DNA of 5,463 nt, taken from positions 1-5,463 of the forward strand of contig DBBB01000170.1 of assembly GCA_002291985.1 (NCBI GenBank). Reading direction: 5' to 3'. The notes beneath the pieces were generated by a model, which made no database searches, had not been told where the DNA came from, and was given only the letters and a program-made list of their open reading frames with translations. A program made the translations under genes and the position numbers. This DNA is from Firmicutes bacterium UBA995. GTDB lineage: Bacteria > Bacillota > Sulfobacillia > UBA995. This document shows, one piece after another, positions 1-5,432 of this stretch (its first letter is position 1; the number at the start of each line of letters is the position of its first letter).

Positions 1-377
1 ACGGGGCTGCGGGGATATCCCGCCTGGTACCCCGGGTAAACCCCGAGCCGGGACGCGCCGGTCGCCACCGCCGGGCCGGCCGCCAGCCGCAAGAGGTCGC
101 GGGCGTCGGCGTACTGCCATATCCGGCGATAGAAGCCCATGCCGAGGTAGCTTGCGGCATGGACCAAGACAACGGGCAAGGCTAGCGTCCAGCTCAGGGC
201 GGCGGCCCACGGCGGTACCGCCCCCTCGAACCGGACCCACAGCGCCAGCATCCAGCCGATCAGCACCCAGGCGAGATCGCAGGGAAAGAGGAGGTGCGAC
301 AAGCGGATCGCAAAGCGGGACCGCCCCCGGGGTGCTATCCCCGGCCGGCGGGGCAGGATGGTCCCCGGGCCGTTCAC
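1..377 (-). CDS. FlaA1/CapD-type polysaccharide biosynthesis protein (NDP-sugar epimerase/dehydratase), N-terminal part, cut by window edge
   Basis: Only the first 125 codons are present; the gene continues past position 1. Seen: an Arg-rich N-terminus (residues 9-25), a hydrophobic segment at about 29-48, then RFEG (49-52), a second hydrophobic segment at about 60-80, and GFYRRIWQYADARDLLRLA (81-99). The order 'membrane span, R-F-D/E-G, span, Y-R-x-x-W-x-Y-A, RDL' is the hallmark of the membrane N-terminus of FlaA1/CapD-like proteins. In that family a cytoplasmic NAD(P)-binding epimerase/dehydratase domain follows and modifies UDP-linked sugars for surface glycans; that domain is outside the window, so the reaction cannot be specified. 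The chosen start is GTG at 377-375, sharing GTGA with the stop of the upstream ligase gene, with GGAGG (394-390) 12 nt before it. A TTG at residue 26 is a less likely start. Translational coupling to the ligase gene is inferred. Confidence 0.85.
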   Translation of the reverse strand, partial: MNGPGTILPRRPGIAPRGRSRFAIRLSHLLFPCDLAWVLIGWMLALWVRFEGAVPPWAAALSWTLALPVVLVHAASYLGMGFYRRIWQYADARDLLRLAAGPAVATGASRLGVYPGYQAGYPRSP

Positions 378-2752
378 GGCTTGTCGGCGCCTCCAGGGGC
401 CTGCAGCGCGGCCAGCCAGCGGTTGATGTCCCCGGCCAGGCGGGGGTCAATGGCCAGCCCCGCATTGAGGGAGTCCTCCGCCCCCGGCAAGCCCTTCAGC
501 GCCTGAACTATCCCTTTCCAGACCAGCGCCTCGCCTCGATATTCCGACCCATCGGGGACTCGCGCCGACCAGGCCAGGGCGGTCTCAAACTCGCCGAGGA
601 TGGCGTGCGCCTGGGCGGCAGACAGGTAGAGGGAGGAGTCCCAAAGCCGCAGCACCCCGGGCACGAAACCCGGAATCCGCATCCGGACGGCCTCGGCCGC
701 GACCACCTGCTCCAGGGCCGCTTGTGCCCGGCTCACAGCGCGGGGGCGGTCGCCCCGCTCAAGATCCTGGAGGGCGATCAACACTTGCGCCCGGGCCAGT
801 CCTCCCCGGCTGCTGGCCATCGCCGGCGAAAGGTCGACCGCTCGCTCCAGCGAGGCCATTCCCTCTGCCAGATGGCCCCGCCGCAAGTAAAAGGAGCCCA
901 GGACCTGGTGGTAGAACGGATTGTACCGGTCTTGCCGGACCCCCGCTTCGAACAGCCGTCGCGCCTCGGCAATGAAGTCGGGGTCGGGGCGCGTTTCCCC
1001 CAGGATCTCGTAACAGTTGGCCAGGTCCATCGCGAAAGTGGCCTGAAGGGGATCGGCGGCACGAGCCCGCTCGAAAGCATGGCGGGCTTCCTCGACGCGG
1101 TCGGCCCGCAGATAGCGAATGCCCCGCTGACCCCACTCGTGGCCCACCAGCAGCGAGGCGGCGGTCAGCAGGATGAGCAGGGCGGCGCCCGTGCCCAGGG
1201 CGATGGCCGCCGGCTGGCGAGCACTGCGGGCCGGTCCTGCCGACTCCTCCAACTCCATGCTCCGCACGAGGCCAACCAGGCAGAACAGGAACAGACCCAT
1301 GGCCGGCACGGCCAGGGTGAAGTCGACCAGGCTATGCAGGCCGATGGTGACCGAGGCGCCGACCAGCGCCGCCACTTCCACCCGGCCCGCAGGGCTGACC
1401 CGGCAGAGGCGGACGGCGCTGCGTGCGAAAGTGATGCCGAGGAAGGCGAGCGCGGTCATGCCCACCAGGCCGGTGGCTATCGCGTGGTCCAGCACGAAGT
1501 TATGGGAGTAGGCGGTGAAGTAAGTGAACGACTGGTAGCCGTGATACAGGGCGCGCCAGCCGCCACCTCCTGCCCCCAGCAGCGGTCGATCGAGCACGAT
1601 GGGGAGGCCGTCCAGGTTATACGCCAGGCGCTGCAGAAAACTGGCGTCACCGGCGAGGCCGGTAAATCGGGCCAGTACCGGGGCCAAAAGGGGTGCCAAC
1701 CTCGGCCAGAAGCCCAGGATGGTACCCCCCGCCGCGAGGACGAGGGTCCAGGCGAGGGCTGCTCCCGCCCGGGGACGTGGCCGCCCGCGAACGATCCGGG
1801 CAGCGGTGGTGACGGCCATCGCCGTAACGGCGCCGGCGCCAAGCCAGAGCCAGGCGGTCACCGGCTCGCCCCGGTGCACCGCCCCGACCGTAAGGGCGGC
1901 TGAGCCGACACCGGTCGCCAGCACCAGCAACAATCGGCCGGCAGCACGCATCCTGGCGCCGGGCGGCAAGGCCCATAGCAGCACTAGTGCCGCCGGTGGC
2001 AGCACCAGCCAGCCGCCCCGGGACAGGGTAAGAGTGAGCGCGGCGACGAGCAGGGCGCCGGCGGCGGCAAGCAGCGCCGCGTAAGCCAGGCGGCGGGTCT
2101 CCCACCTGCCCACCACCAGCATCAACAAGGCCGTCAGGTAGGCGGCGGTGGTGTTGGGATATTGCAGGGTGGAGGCGAGACGGCCGGCGATCACCCCTCC
2201 GAGGACGTCGACCACCCCGGTGAAGGCGGCCAGGCCGACCAGGGCCACGCCCACGCCCGCTGCCAGGAGGGTGAAGACACCCAACTCTCGCCGGGAGCCG
2301 TTGGTGGCCAGGCGCGAGACCAGCCAGTAGAGCGCGAAATAGGAGGAGAACTTCAAAACTTCCTCGACGGCCTCCCGGGGGTTGGCCGCCACTACCAGGC
2401 TGACCGCGTAGACGAGGGCGAGGGAGAGCACCGCCCAGTCCAGCGCTGACCAGGCGGCGGAGCCGCTCCGACCGGGGAGGGTAAGCCAGCAGAAGCCGAA
2501 CAGGGTGGCGAGGACGATGACGGCAGCAAGGTGCTCGGCCGGGAAGTACATCCCCCGCAAGTAGGGAGACACGGCGAGCAGGGTGAGGACTGCTGCCCAG
2601 GGCAGGGTGTTGAGCACGCCGGCGAGCGAAGGCAGTCGGAAAGAGAACGGCTGTGCCGCCTCCGCCTGCAAGACGTCCCTGGGAGTTGATTGCAGTCGCC
2701 GTTCCGCACCGGGGCGAGCTGTCTTCGCCTTGCCGCCCCGTCGCCGACCCAT
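374..2752 (-). CDS. Polytopic O-antigen ligase/polymerase family protein (Wzy_C) with C-terminal TPR domain
   Basis: 792 residues. A basic N-terminal tail (about 1-45, starting MGRRRGGKAK) is followed by many hydrophobic spans: about 49-64, 73-92, 102-121, 158-181, 199-243, 247-262, 271-318, 331-350, 424-443, 457-498 and 514-536. Wzy_C-type signatures are visible: GRLASTLQYPNTTAAYL (190-206), SRGGW (244-248), and a large polar loop (about 351-420) with R375, DRPLLGAGGGGW (388-399) and YSHNF (415-419). H417 sits where WaaL/Wzy_C proteins carry their functionally important His. Residues from about 538 to 780 are TPR-like helices, e.g. AFERARAADP (559-568) and SLERAVDLSP (634-643). Family role: polymerising or transferring lipid-linked glycan on the outer face of the membrane. 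The glycan and acceptor here are unknown; wall polymer, capsule or S-layer O-glycan are all possible. ATG at 2752 is preceded by AGGAGGA with good spacing. The Wzy_C plus TPR layout recurs in Bacillota, so the fusion is not an assembly artefact. Confidence 0.88.
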   Translation of the reverse strand: MGRRRGGKAKTARPGAERRLQSTPRDVLQAEAAQPFSFRLPSLAGVLNTLPWAAVLTLLAVSPYLRGMYFPAEHLAAVIVLATLFGFCWLTLPGRSGSAAWSALDWAVLSLALVYAVSLVVAANPREAVEEVLKFSSYFALYWLVSRLATNGSRRELGVFTLLAAGVGVALVGLAAFTGVVDVLGGVIAGRLASTLQYPNTTAAYLTALLMLVVGRWETRRLAYAALLAAAGALLVAALTLTLSRGGWLVLPPAALVLLWALPPGARMRAAGRLLLVLATGVGSAALTVGAVHRGEPVTAWLWLGAGAVTAMAVTTAARIVRGRPRPRAGAALAWTLVLAAGGTILGFWPRLAPLLAPVLARFTGLAGDASFLQRLAYNLDGLPIVLDRPLLGAGGGGWRALYHGYQSFTYFTAYSHNFVLDHAIATGLVGMTALAFLGITFARSAVRLCRVSPAGRVEVAALVGASVTIGLHSLVDFTLAVPAMGLFLFCLVGLVRSMELEESAGPARSARQPAAIALGTGAALLILLTAASLLVGHEWGQRGIRYLRADRVEEARHAFERARAADPLQATFAMDLANCYEILGETRPDPDFIAEARRLFEAGVRQDRYNPFYHQVLGSFYLRRGHLAEGMASLERAVDLSPAMASSRGGLARAQVLIALQDLERGDRPRAVSRAQAALEQVVAAEAVRMRIPGFVPGVLRLWDSSLYLSAAQAHAILGEFETALAWSARVPDGSEYRGEALVWKGIVQALKGLPGAEDSLNAGLAIDPRLAGDINRWLAALQAPGGADKP
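390..394 (-). promoter_or_regulatory. Ribosome binding site for the FlaA1/CapD-like gene, inside the end of the ligase gene
   Basis: GGAGG on the minus strand lies 12 nt before the GTG at 377. It is inside the last codons of the upstream gene, whose TGA (376-374) overlaps this GTG. The spacing is a little long. The overlap nevertheless supports GTG as the start, with re-initiation by ribosomes that have just finished the ligase gene. Confidence 0.5.
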
Positions 2753-2760
2753 ACGGCCAT

Positions 2761-2767
2761 TCCTCCT
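2761..2767 (-). promoter_or_regulatory. Ribosome binding site that fixes the ligase start
   Basis: AGGAGGA on the minus strand ends 8 nt before the ATG at 2752-2750. Another ATG lies at 2760-2758 but it is in a different frame and touches the RBS, so it would not be used. No in-frame upstream start with a comparable site is seen. Confidence 0.7.
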
Positions 2768-2800
2768 GGGCAGCTTCGGGCAGGTAACCTCGGGTAGTCA

Positions 2801-2821
2801 GTCGCGGCGAGTGACCGCGAC
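2801..2821 (-). repeat. 7-bp dyad in the gap before the ligase gene
   Basis: GTCGCGG (2801-2807) and CCGCGAC (2815-2821) pair perfectly around a 7-nt loop, about 50 nt upstream of the ligase ATG. It could be an operator or a small mRNA hairpin; at this GC content it may also be chance. I found no convincing -35/-10 pair for the ligase gene in 2770-2896. The best -35-like TTGCAG (near 2871-2876) has only a GC-rich hexamer at the right spacing. Confidence 0.3.
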
Positions 2822-2884
2822 GAGGACACGGGTTCGGCGGAACGGGCGGGTTTTCCTGCTGTTGGCCGAGCTGCAACACGAGGC

Positions 2885-2922
2885 AAGCAGAATTGAGGGA
2901 GGGGCGCTCGCGCGCCCCTCCC
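2885..2922 (-). terminator. GC-rich hairpin after the SLH gene, probable weak intrinsic terminator
   Basis: A perfect 11-bp stem (2897-2907 with 2912-2922, minus-strand 5' arm GGGAGGGGCGC) closes a 4-nt loop, 40 nt after the SLH stop codon. The stem is very stable and well placed for a terminator on the minus strand. The tract that follows (2896 downward, TCAATTCTGCTT) is only partly T-rich, so termination is probably incomplete and some transcripts may read into the ligase gene. A role as an mRNA 3'-end stabiliser is an alternative. Confidence 0.65.
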
Positions 2923-2962
2923 GGGTAGAACTCGGATCGCTTGTCAGACTAACCAGACTCCC

Positions 2963-5101
2963 TCAGGGGAGCCAAGTGGCCTGGTCGCGCTTCCGGAACA
3001 CGATCAGGACCCGACCGTCGGCATGCAGGGTGTAGTAAACCCGGGTGCCGACGGTGAAGTTGGCCGTGGGCCGGAAAGCGCCGATGGCCGTGAAGGGACT
3101 CGTCGCCGACTGGTCGTAGGCGACGAAGTCGGGATGGGTGATCAGGTACGTCTCCTGCAGGCCCGCGTCGACGTATACCTGGATGACCATCACATTGCCC
3201 ACGGCATCGACCGAGAAGACCCGGCCGCGCCCCGTGCCAGATGGTAGAGTCGTGGGTACTGTCGCAGCGAGAGGCCCGAATTCAATGACCTCGCCGGTCG
3301 CCGCGCTCACGGTGATGCGACCTATGTTGCCGATATTCGCGGGTGGGAAGCCGTCGTAAGTCACGTAGGTGACCGCAGTACCGCGCATGTCATAGGTCAC
3401 GCTGGTCCTCGGAGGAGTGACCCCGGGGAGCGTGGCCACGCTGGTCACGCGCACGATGTTGGTGGCGAGCACGGCTGCGAGTTCGGCCCGAGCATGGCCA
3501 TCCCGGTTGAGGGAGTAGGTGATGGTCGAGCCCGGCGTTACCGCGGCGAGCGGCCCCGTCAACGCAGCATCAAACCAGCGCAACTCGCGGGTCGTGCCGT
3601 CCGCCAGCCGCAGGGTGACGAAGGCATGGCCGGTTGTGGGCGTTGTCCACACGAAGCGCGAACTGACGAACGCGCCCGTCACAGTGGTGCGATGAGCCTC
3701 GATGGAGATGGTCGTGGTCGCTTCGGCAGGGGCTGCGCCCAGCGTGGCGATGTACACGACGTCGTCCCTCCTGAGGTCGGCCAGGGTGGCCGCCGCGCCG
3801 TTGAGGGTGATGCGGGTGGCCGCGGGCACGTTGTAGTACACTGCGGCTGCCACACCCAAGGCGAAGAGATCGATCCGCGGGGTGGCCGCAGCCGGCGCGC
3901 CGGCAACACCCGGCACGACGGTGCCGCTGACCACGCGACCCACGCCGCCGATGTTCTGCCGGAAGGCTTCAACCAGGACGACACTGCCGGCTTCGAGGGT
4001 GAGGGTCACCGCGTCGAGCCTGATGATGTCGGTGCGAAGAGCGACGGTCCTCTCCGTCTCATTCAGTCGATATATGGTGGGGGGTATGGCGGGGGGGCCG
4101 GTGGCGCCCGCTACCAGCGGGAAGCTGCGGCCATCACCCAACACGATCCGGTTCGGGGTAACCGTGGTATCCCAGCGCTCGAAGGTGCCGGTCACGACGG
4201 TCGCCGCCAGATTGGGCTCGATGAAGACGATGTGGCCCGCGGGGTTAGCGATCGCGCGGACCTCCGCGCCCCGGAGTTGCGGGAAGCCGGCAAAACCCCA
4301 GAGGTGAACCGATGGAGCCAGCCGGCGGGCGGTGGCGATTATTGTCAGCTCAGCTGGCGGCCCGGCGACGAAGTCACCACCACGCCCGACGAACAGGCGT
4401 TGCTGGGCCGGGGCGGGAACAGCGGGAGGGCCAAGTATCTCCGACCCGTCCCACAGGATTGCGTGAGCACCCCGGGGGTTATAACGCTCGCCCACGCCCG
4501 TGCCGCGACGGATGGTCATCGTGTTGAACACGAAGTGGGCGATCTCGCCCCGGCTCGACGGCAGGTTGGCGAAAGCCTCTACCCTGCCGCTGATCCCGAG
4601 GTCGAAACCGCTCATCATGTAGTTGAGCGGCCACACGCCGATGACGCCCGGCTCATGTCCGGTAGCCCGAATGAGCATGGCGAGGGCCTCGGCATGGGTC
4701 ACGGGCCGGGTGGCGCCGAAGGTGCCGTCGGCATAGCCCCGGATGATCCCCATGTTGCTGACCACGTTGACCGCACCCCACGCCCAGGTGGGTACGGCAT
4801 CGGCGAACGCCGGCTGGAAGGCGCCGAGCGCTGCCGCCACCCTGTCCCGCCCGAGCATGCGGGTGATGATCGTCGCCATCTCCGCCCGGGTGACAGGGGC
4901 GTCGGGCCGCACCAGGGTGGTGCCGGCGTCGCCCAGCATGATGTCGAGCGCCCGCATGGCGGTGAGTTCCTTCTCGAACTCATGCCCCACGGCATCGGTG
5001 AAGGGCCGGGCGGCGATGGTCACCGCCGCGGCCATGCCGGCGAAGCCGGTGACCATGGCGACGATCAAGGTTACTACGAGCAACTTGCGCAAATTACGCA
5101 T
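2963..5101 (-). CDS. S-layer-type exported protein with three SLH domains
   Basis: 712 residues from the ATG at 5101. Residues 1-26 form a signal peptide (MRNLRKLL, hydrophobic core, AAA before the likely cut). Three SLH domains follow: about 34-83 (PFTDAVGHEFEKEL, TRAE at 71-74), about 97-147 (AFADAV, GIIRGYADGTF at 118-128, THAE at 135-138 in place of TRAE) and a diverged third at about 150-198 (WPLNYMMSGFDLGI, SRGE at 183-186). SLH domains bind secondary cell wall polymers, so the protein should sit on the outer surface. The rest (about 205-712) is predicted beta-rich, with spaced VVTGTF (302), VVSGTV (390) and TVTGAF (473) strands suggesting diverged 80-90-residue modules. I recognise no enzyme motif there. 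There is no Cys, and only three Lys (6, 44, 704). GTG at 5107 would add two residues, but GGAGG lies 8 nt before the ATG and only 2 nt before that GTG. A structural S-layer subunit is likely; a minor SLH-anchored surface protein is possible. Confidence 0.9.
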   Translation of the reverse strand: MRNLRKLLVVTLIVAMVTGFAGMAAAVTIAARPFTDAVGHEFEKELTAMRALDIMLGDAGTTLVRPDAPVTRAEMATIITRMLGRDRVAAALGAFQPAFADAVPTWAWGAVNVVSNMGIIRGYADGTFGATRPVTHAEALAMLIRATGHEPGVIGVWPLNYMMSGFDLGISGRVEAFANLPSSRGEIAHFVFNTMTIRRGTGVGERYNPRGAHAILWDGSEILGPPAVPAPAQQRLFVGRGGDFVAGPPAELTIIATARRLAPSVHLWGFAGFPQLRGAEVRAIANPAGHIVFIEPNLAATVVTGTFERWDTTVTPNRIVLGDGRSFPLVAGATGPPAIPPTIYRLNETERTVALRTDIIRLDAVTLTLEAGSVVLVEAFRQNIGGVGRVVSGTVVPGVAGAPAAATPRIDLFALGVAAAVYYNVPAATRITLNGAAATLADLRRDDVVYIATLGAAPAEATTTISIEAHRTTVTGAFVSSRFVWTTPTTGHAFVTLRLADGTTRELRWFDAALTGPLAAVTPGSTITYSLNRDGHARAELAAVLATNIVRVTSVATLPGVTPPRTSVTYDMRGTAVTYVTYDGFPPANIGNIGRITVSAATGEVIEFGPLAATVPTTLPSGTGRGRVFSVDAVGNVMVIQVYVDAGLQETYLITHPDFVAYDQSATSPFTAIGAFRPTANFTVGTRVYYTLHADGRVLIVFRKRDQATWLP

Positions 5102-5109
5102 CCACACAT

Positions 5110-5118
5110 CCTCCTCCT
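5110..5118 (-). promoter_or_regulatory. Ribosome binding site of the SLH gene
   Basis: AGGAGGAGG on the minus strand (5118 to 5110). The last GGAGG is 8 nt before the ATG at 5101-5099, the best spacing, which favours that ATG over the GTG at 5107-5105. The repeated GGAGGAGG gives ribosomes two registers. Confidence 0.75.
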
Positions 5119-5167
5119 GGATCGGACTTGCCGAAAGCGAGGAAAACTAACCGGGTGAAGTGGTTCC

Positions 5168-5175
5168 TCACCTCC
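5168..5175 (-). promoter_or_regulatory. Orphan perfect Shine-Dalgarno sequence in the leader
   Basis: GGAGGTGA on the minus strand is fully complementary to the 16S rRNA 3' end over 8 nt, yet no ATG, GTG or TTG follows within 15 nt. The SLH start is about 66 nt further on. Its GGTGA can pair with TCACC (5154-5158) across a 9-nt loop. It could be a ribosome standby or mRNA-stabilising site, or a remnant. Confidence 0.4.
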
Positions 5176-5189
5176 CTGGCCTTACTCAG

Positions 5190-5207
5190 CCCCGGAACTG
5201 ACCGGGG
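5190..5207 (-). repeat. 6-bp leader hairpin
   Basis: CCCCGG (5207-5202) and CCGGGG (5195-5190) pair around a 6-nt loop. The hairpin abuts the 10-bp stem that ends at 5207, so the two could stack. No T-run follows it on the minus strand, so it is not a terminator by itself. Confidence 0.5.
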
Positions 5208-5252
5208 AAAACTGGCTCCGGCTTTTAGCTCTCTATGGTACCGCCAGTTTTC
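5207..5252 (-). repeat. 10-bp perfect inverted repeat in the leader
   Basis: GAAAACTGGC (minus strand, 5252 to 5243) and GCCAGTTTTC (5216 to 5207) are exact reverse complements separated by 26 nt. Pairing would enclose GGTACCATAGAG and AGCTAAAAGCCGG. Formation uses the same bases (5244-5248) as the small hairpin at 5244-5257, so only one can form at a time. Confidence 0.6.
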
Positions 5253-5257
5253 ACTGG
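5244..5257 (-). repeat. Short hairpin with GAAA tetraloop, alternative to the 10-bp stem
   Basis: CCAGT (5257-5253), loop GAAA, ACTGG (5248-5244). GNRA tetraloops are common in folded RNAs and the hairpin would form first during transcription. It would then have to open for the downstream GCCAGTTTTC to pair. Confidence 0.5.
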
Positions 5258-5265
5258 GAAACTTT

Positions 5266-5309
5266 CGCCAGGGCAAGCCCCGGTTCCTGCCGGTCCCTGC
5301 GCCCTGGCG
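5266..5309 (-). repeat. 9-bp perfect inverted repeat near the 5' end of the leader
   Basis: CGCCAGGGC (minus strand, 5309 to 5301) and GCCCTGGCG (5274 to 5266) are exact reverse complements separated by 26 nt, the same loop length as the 10-bp repeat downstream. The loop holds the tandem repeat at 5281-5300. Confidence 0.55.
5281..5300 (-). repeat. Two tandem 10-nt repeats in the loop of the 9-bp stem
   Basis: GCAGGGACCG (5300-5291) is followed at once by GCAGGAACCG (5290-5281), one mismatch. They could be paired protein or RNA contact sites, or a simple local duplication. Confidence 0.4.
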
Positions 5310-5342
5310 CCTGGTATTTACTGGTCTCCCCGTCTTGCCGCC

Positions 5343-5371
5343 ATGGTACCAAAAACAGCCGGCGGCGTCAA
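5343..5371 (-). promoter_or_regulatory. Sigma70/SigA-type promoter of the SLH gene
   Basis: On the minus strand: TTGACG (5371-5366, 5 of 6 to TTGACA), a 17-nt spacer, TACCAT (5348-5343, 4 of 6 to TATAAT including the key T, A and final T), and TGG directly before the -10, an extended -10 TGn. The predicted start is near 5336. It is the best promoter-like site I found upstream of the SLH gene and the spacing is ideal. Confidence 0.65.
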
Positions 5372-5377
5372 CGCCCC

Positions 5378-5403
5378 GGGTAGACTTGAATTGAGTTCTA
5401 CCC
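5378..5403. promoter_or_regulatory. 7-bp dyad just upstream of the SLH promoter, possible operator
   Basis: GGGTAGA (5378-5384) and TCTACCC (5397-5403) are exact reverse complements around a 12-bp AT-rich centre. The dyad spans about -42 to -67 relative to the predicted start, where activators commonly bind. No T-run follows on either strand, so a terminator is unlikely. Binding is inference. Confidence 0.35.
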
Positions 5404-5407
5404 TCAC

Positions 5408-5432
5408 TGCAGAATTCCTCCCGCCATCTGCA
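5408..5432. repeat. 6-bp dyad further upstream, function unclear
   Basis: TGCAGA (5408-5413) and TCTGCA (5427-5432) flank 13 bp. On the plus strand the second arm is followed by CTTTTT (5434-5439), so it could be a weak plus-strand terminator, but no plus-strand gene precedes it. Otherwise 5404-5463 shows nothing I can name. Confidence 0.2.

Larger units (their letters stand above)
5102..5336 (-). promoter_or_regulatory. Long structured 5' leader of the SLH gene mRNA
   Basis: If the promoter at 5343-5371 is real, transcription starts near 5336 and leaves about 235 untranslated nt. The leader contains, 5' to 3': an inverted repeat of 9 bp (5301-5309 with 5266-5274); a GAAA-capped hairpin (5244-5257); a 10-bp inverted repeat (5243-5252 with 5207-5216) that excludes that hairpin; a 6-bp hairpin (5190-5207); an orphan SD sequence (5168-5175); and the true RBS. 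I compared it by eye with c-di-GMP, c-di-AMP, T-box, TPP, cobalamin and related consensus cores and found no convincing match. Translational control, mRNA stabilisation or an unknown ligand are possible; the structure is seen, the function is inference. Confidence 0.5.

Noticed and set aside
152..1903. Long plus-strand open frame (583 codons) opposite the ligase gene
   Set aside because: It lies antisense to a well-supported gene with family motifs. Its product is low-complexity (Arg, Gly, Pro, Gln, His), as expected of a shadow frame in GC-rich DNA, and it resembles no known family.
2392..2886. Alternative minus-strand frames running upstream of the ligase ATG
   Set aside because: They are shifted relative to the frame carrying the Wzy_C motifs, and the AGGAGGA before ATG 2752 gives a clear start.
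3494..5158. Long plus-strand open frame (554 codons) opposite the SLH gene
   Set aside because: It is antisense to the SLH protein and its product is rich in Gly, Arg, Asp and His without any domain. This is the same GC-driven artefact.
5232..5252. T-box-like TGGTACCGCC on the plus strand
   Set aside because: It matches 9 of 10 bases of the T-box core, but GGTACC is a palindrome that also occurs near 26, 214 and 5345. No terminator/antiterminator pair or specifier stem follows, and no plus-strand gene is in reach.
5094..5276. 60-codon minus-strand frame from TTG 5276, overlapping the SLH start, as a leader peptide
   Set aside because: There is no good RBS before the TTG. Codon third positions are less GC-biased than in the real genes, and the inverted repeats in the stretch explain its sequence better. 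It would become interesting only if conserved as protein in relatives.
5161..5340. Known riboswitch (c-di-AMP, c-di-GMP, TPP or cobalamin)
   Set aside because: Short look-alikes exist (AGAGCTAAAAGCCGGAG, GCAGGAACCG, GGGGCTGAG) but the conserved cores and their order are missing. A covariance-model search would settle it.
5128..5394. 88-codon plus-strand frame in the upstream region
   Set aside because: It starts at a TTG without a clear RBS, crosses the leader hairpins and the promoter, and has no recognisable domain.
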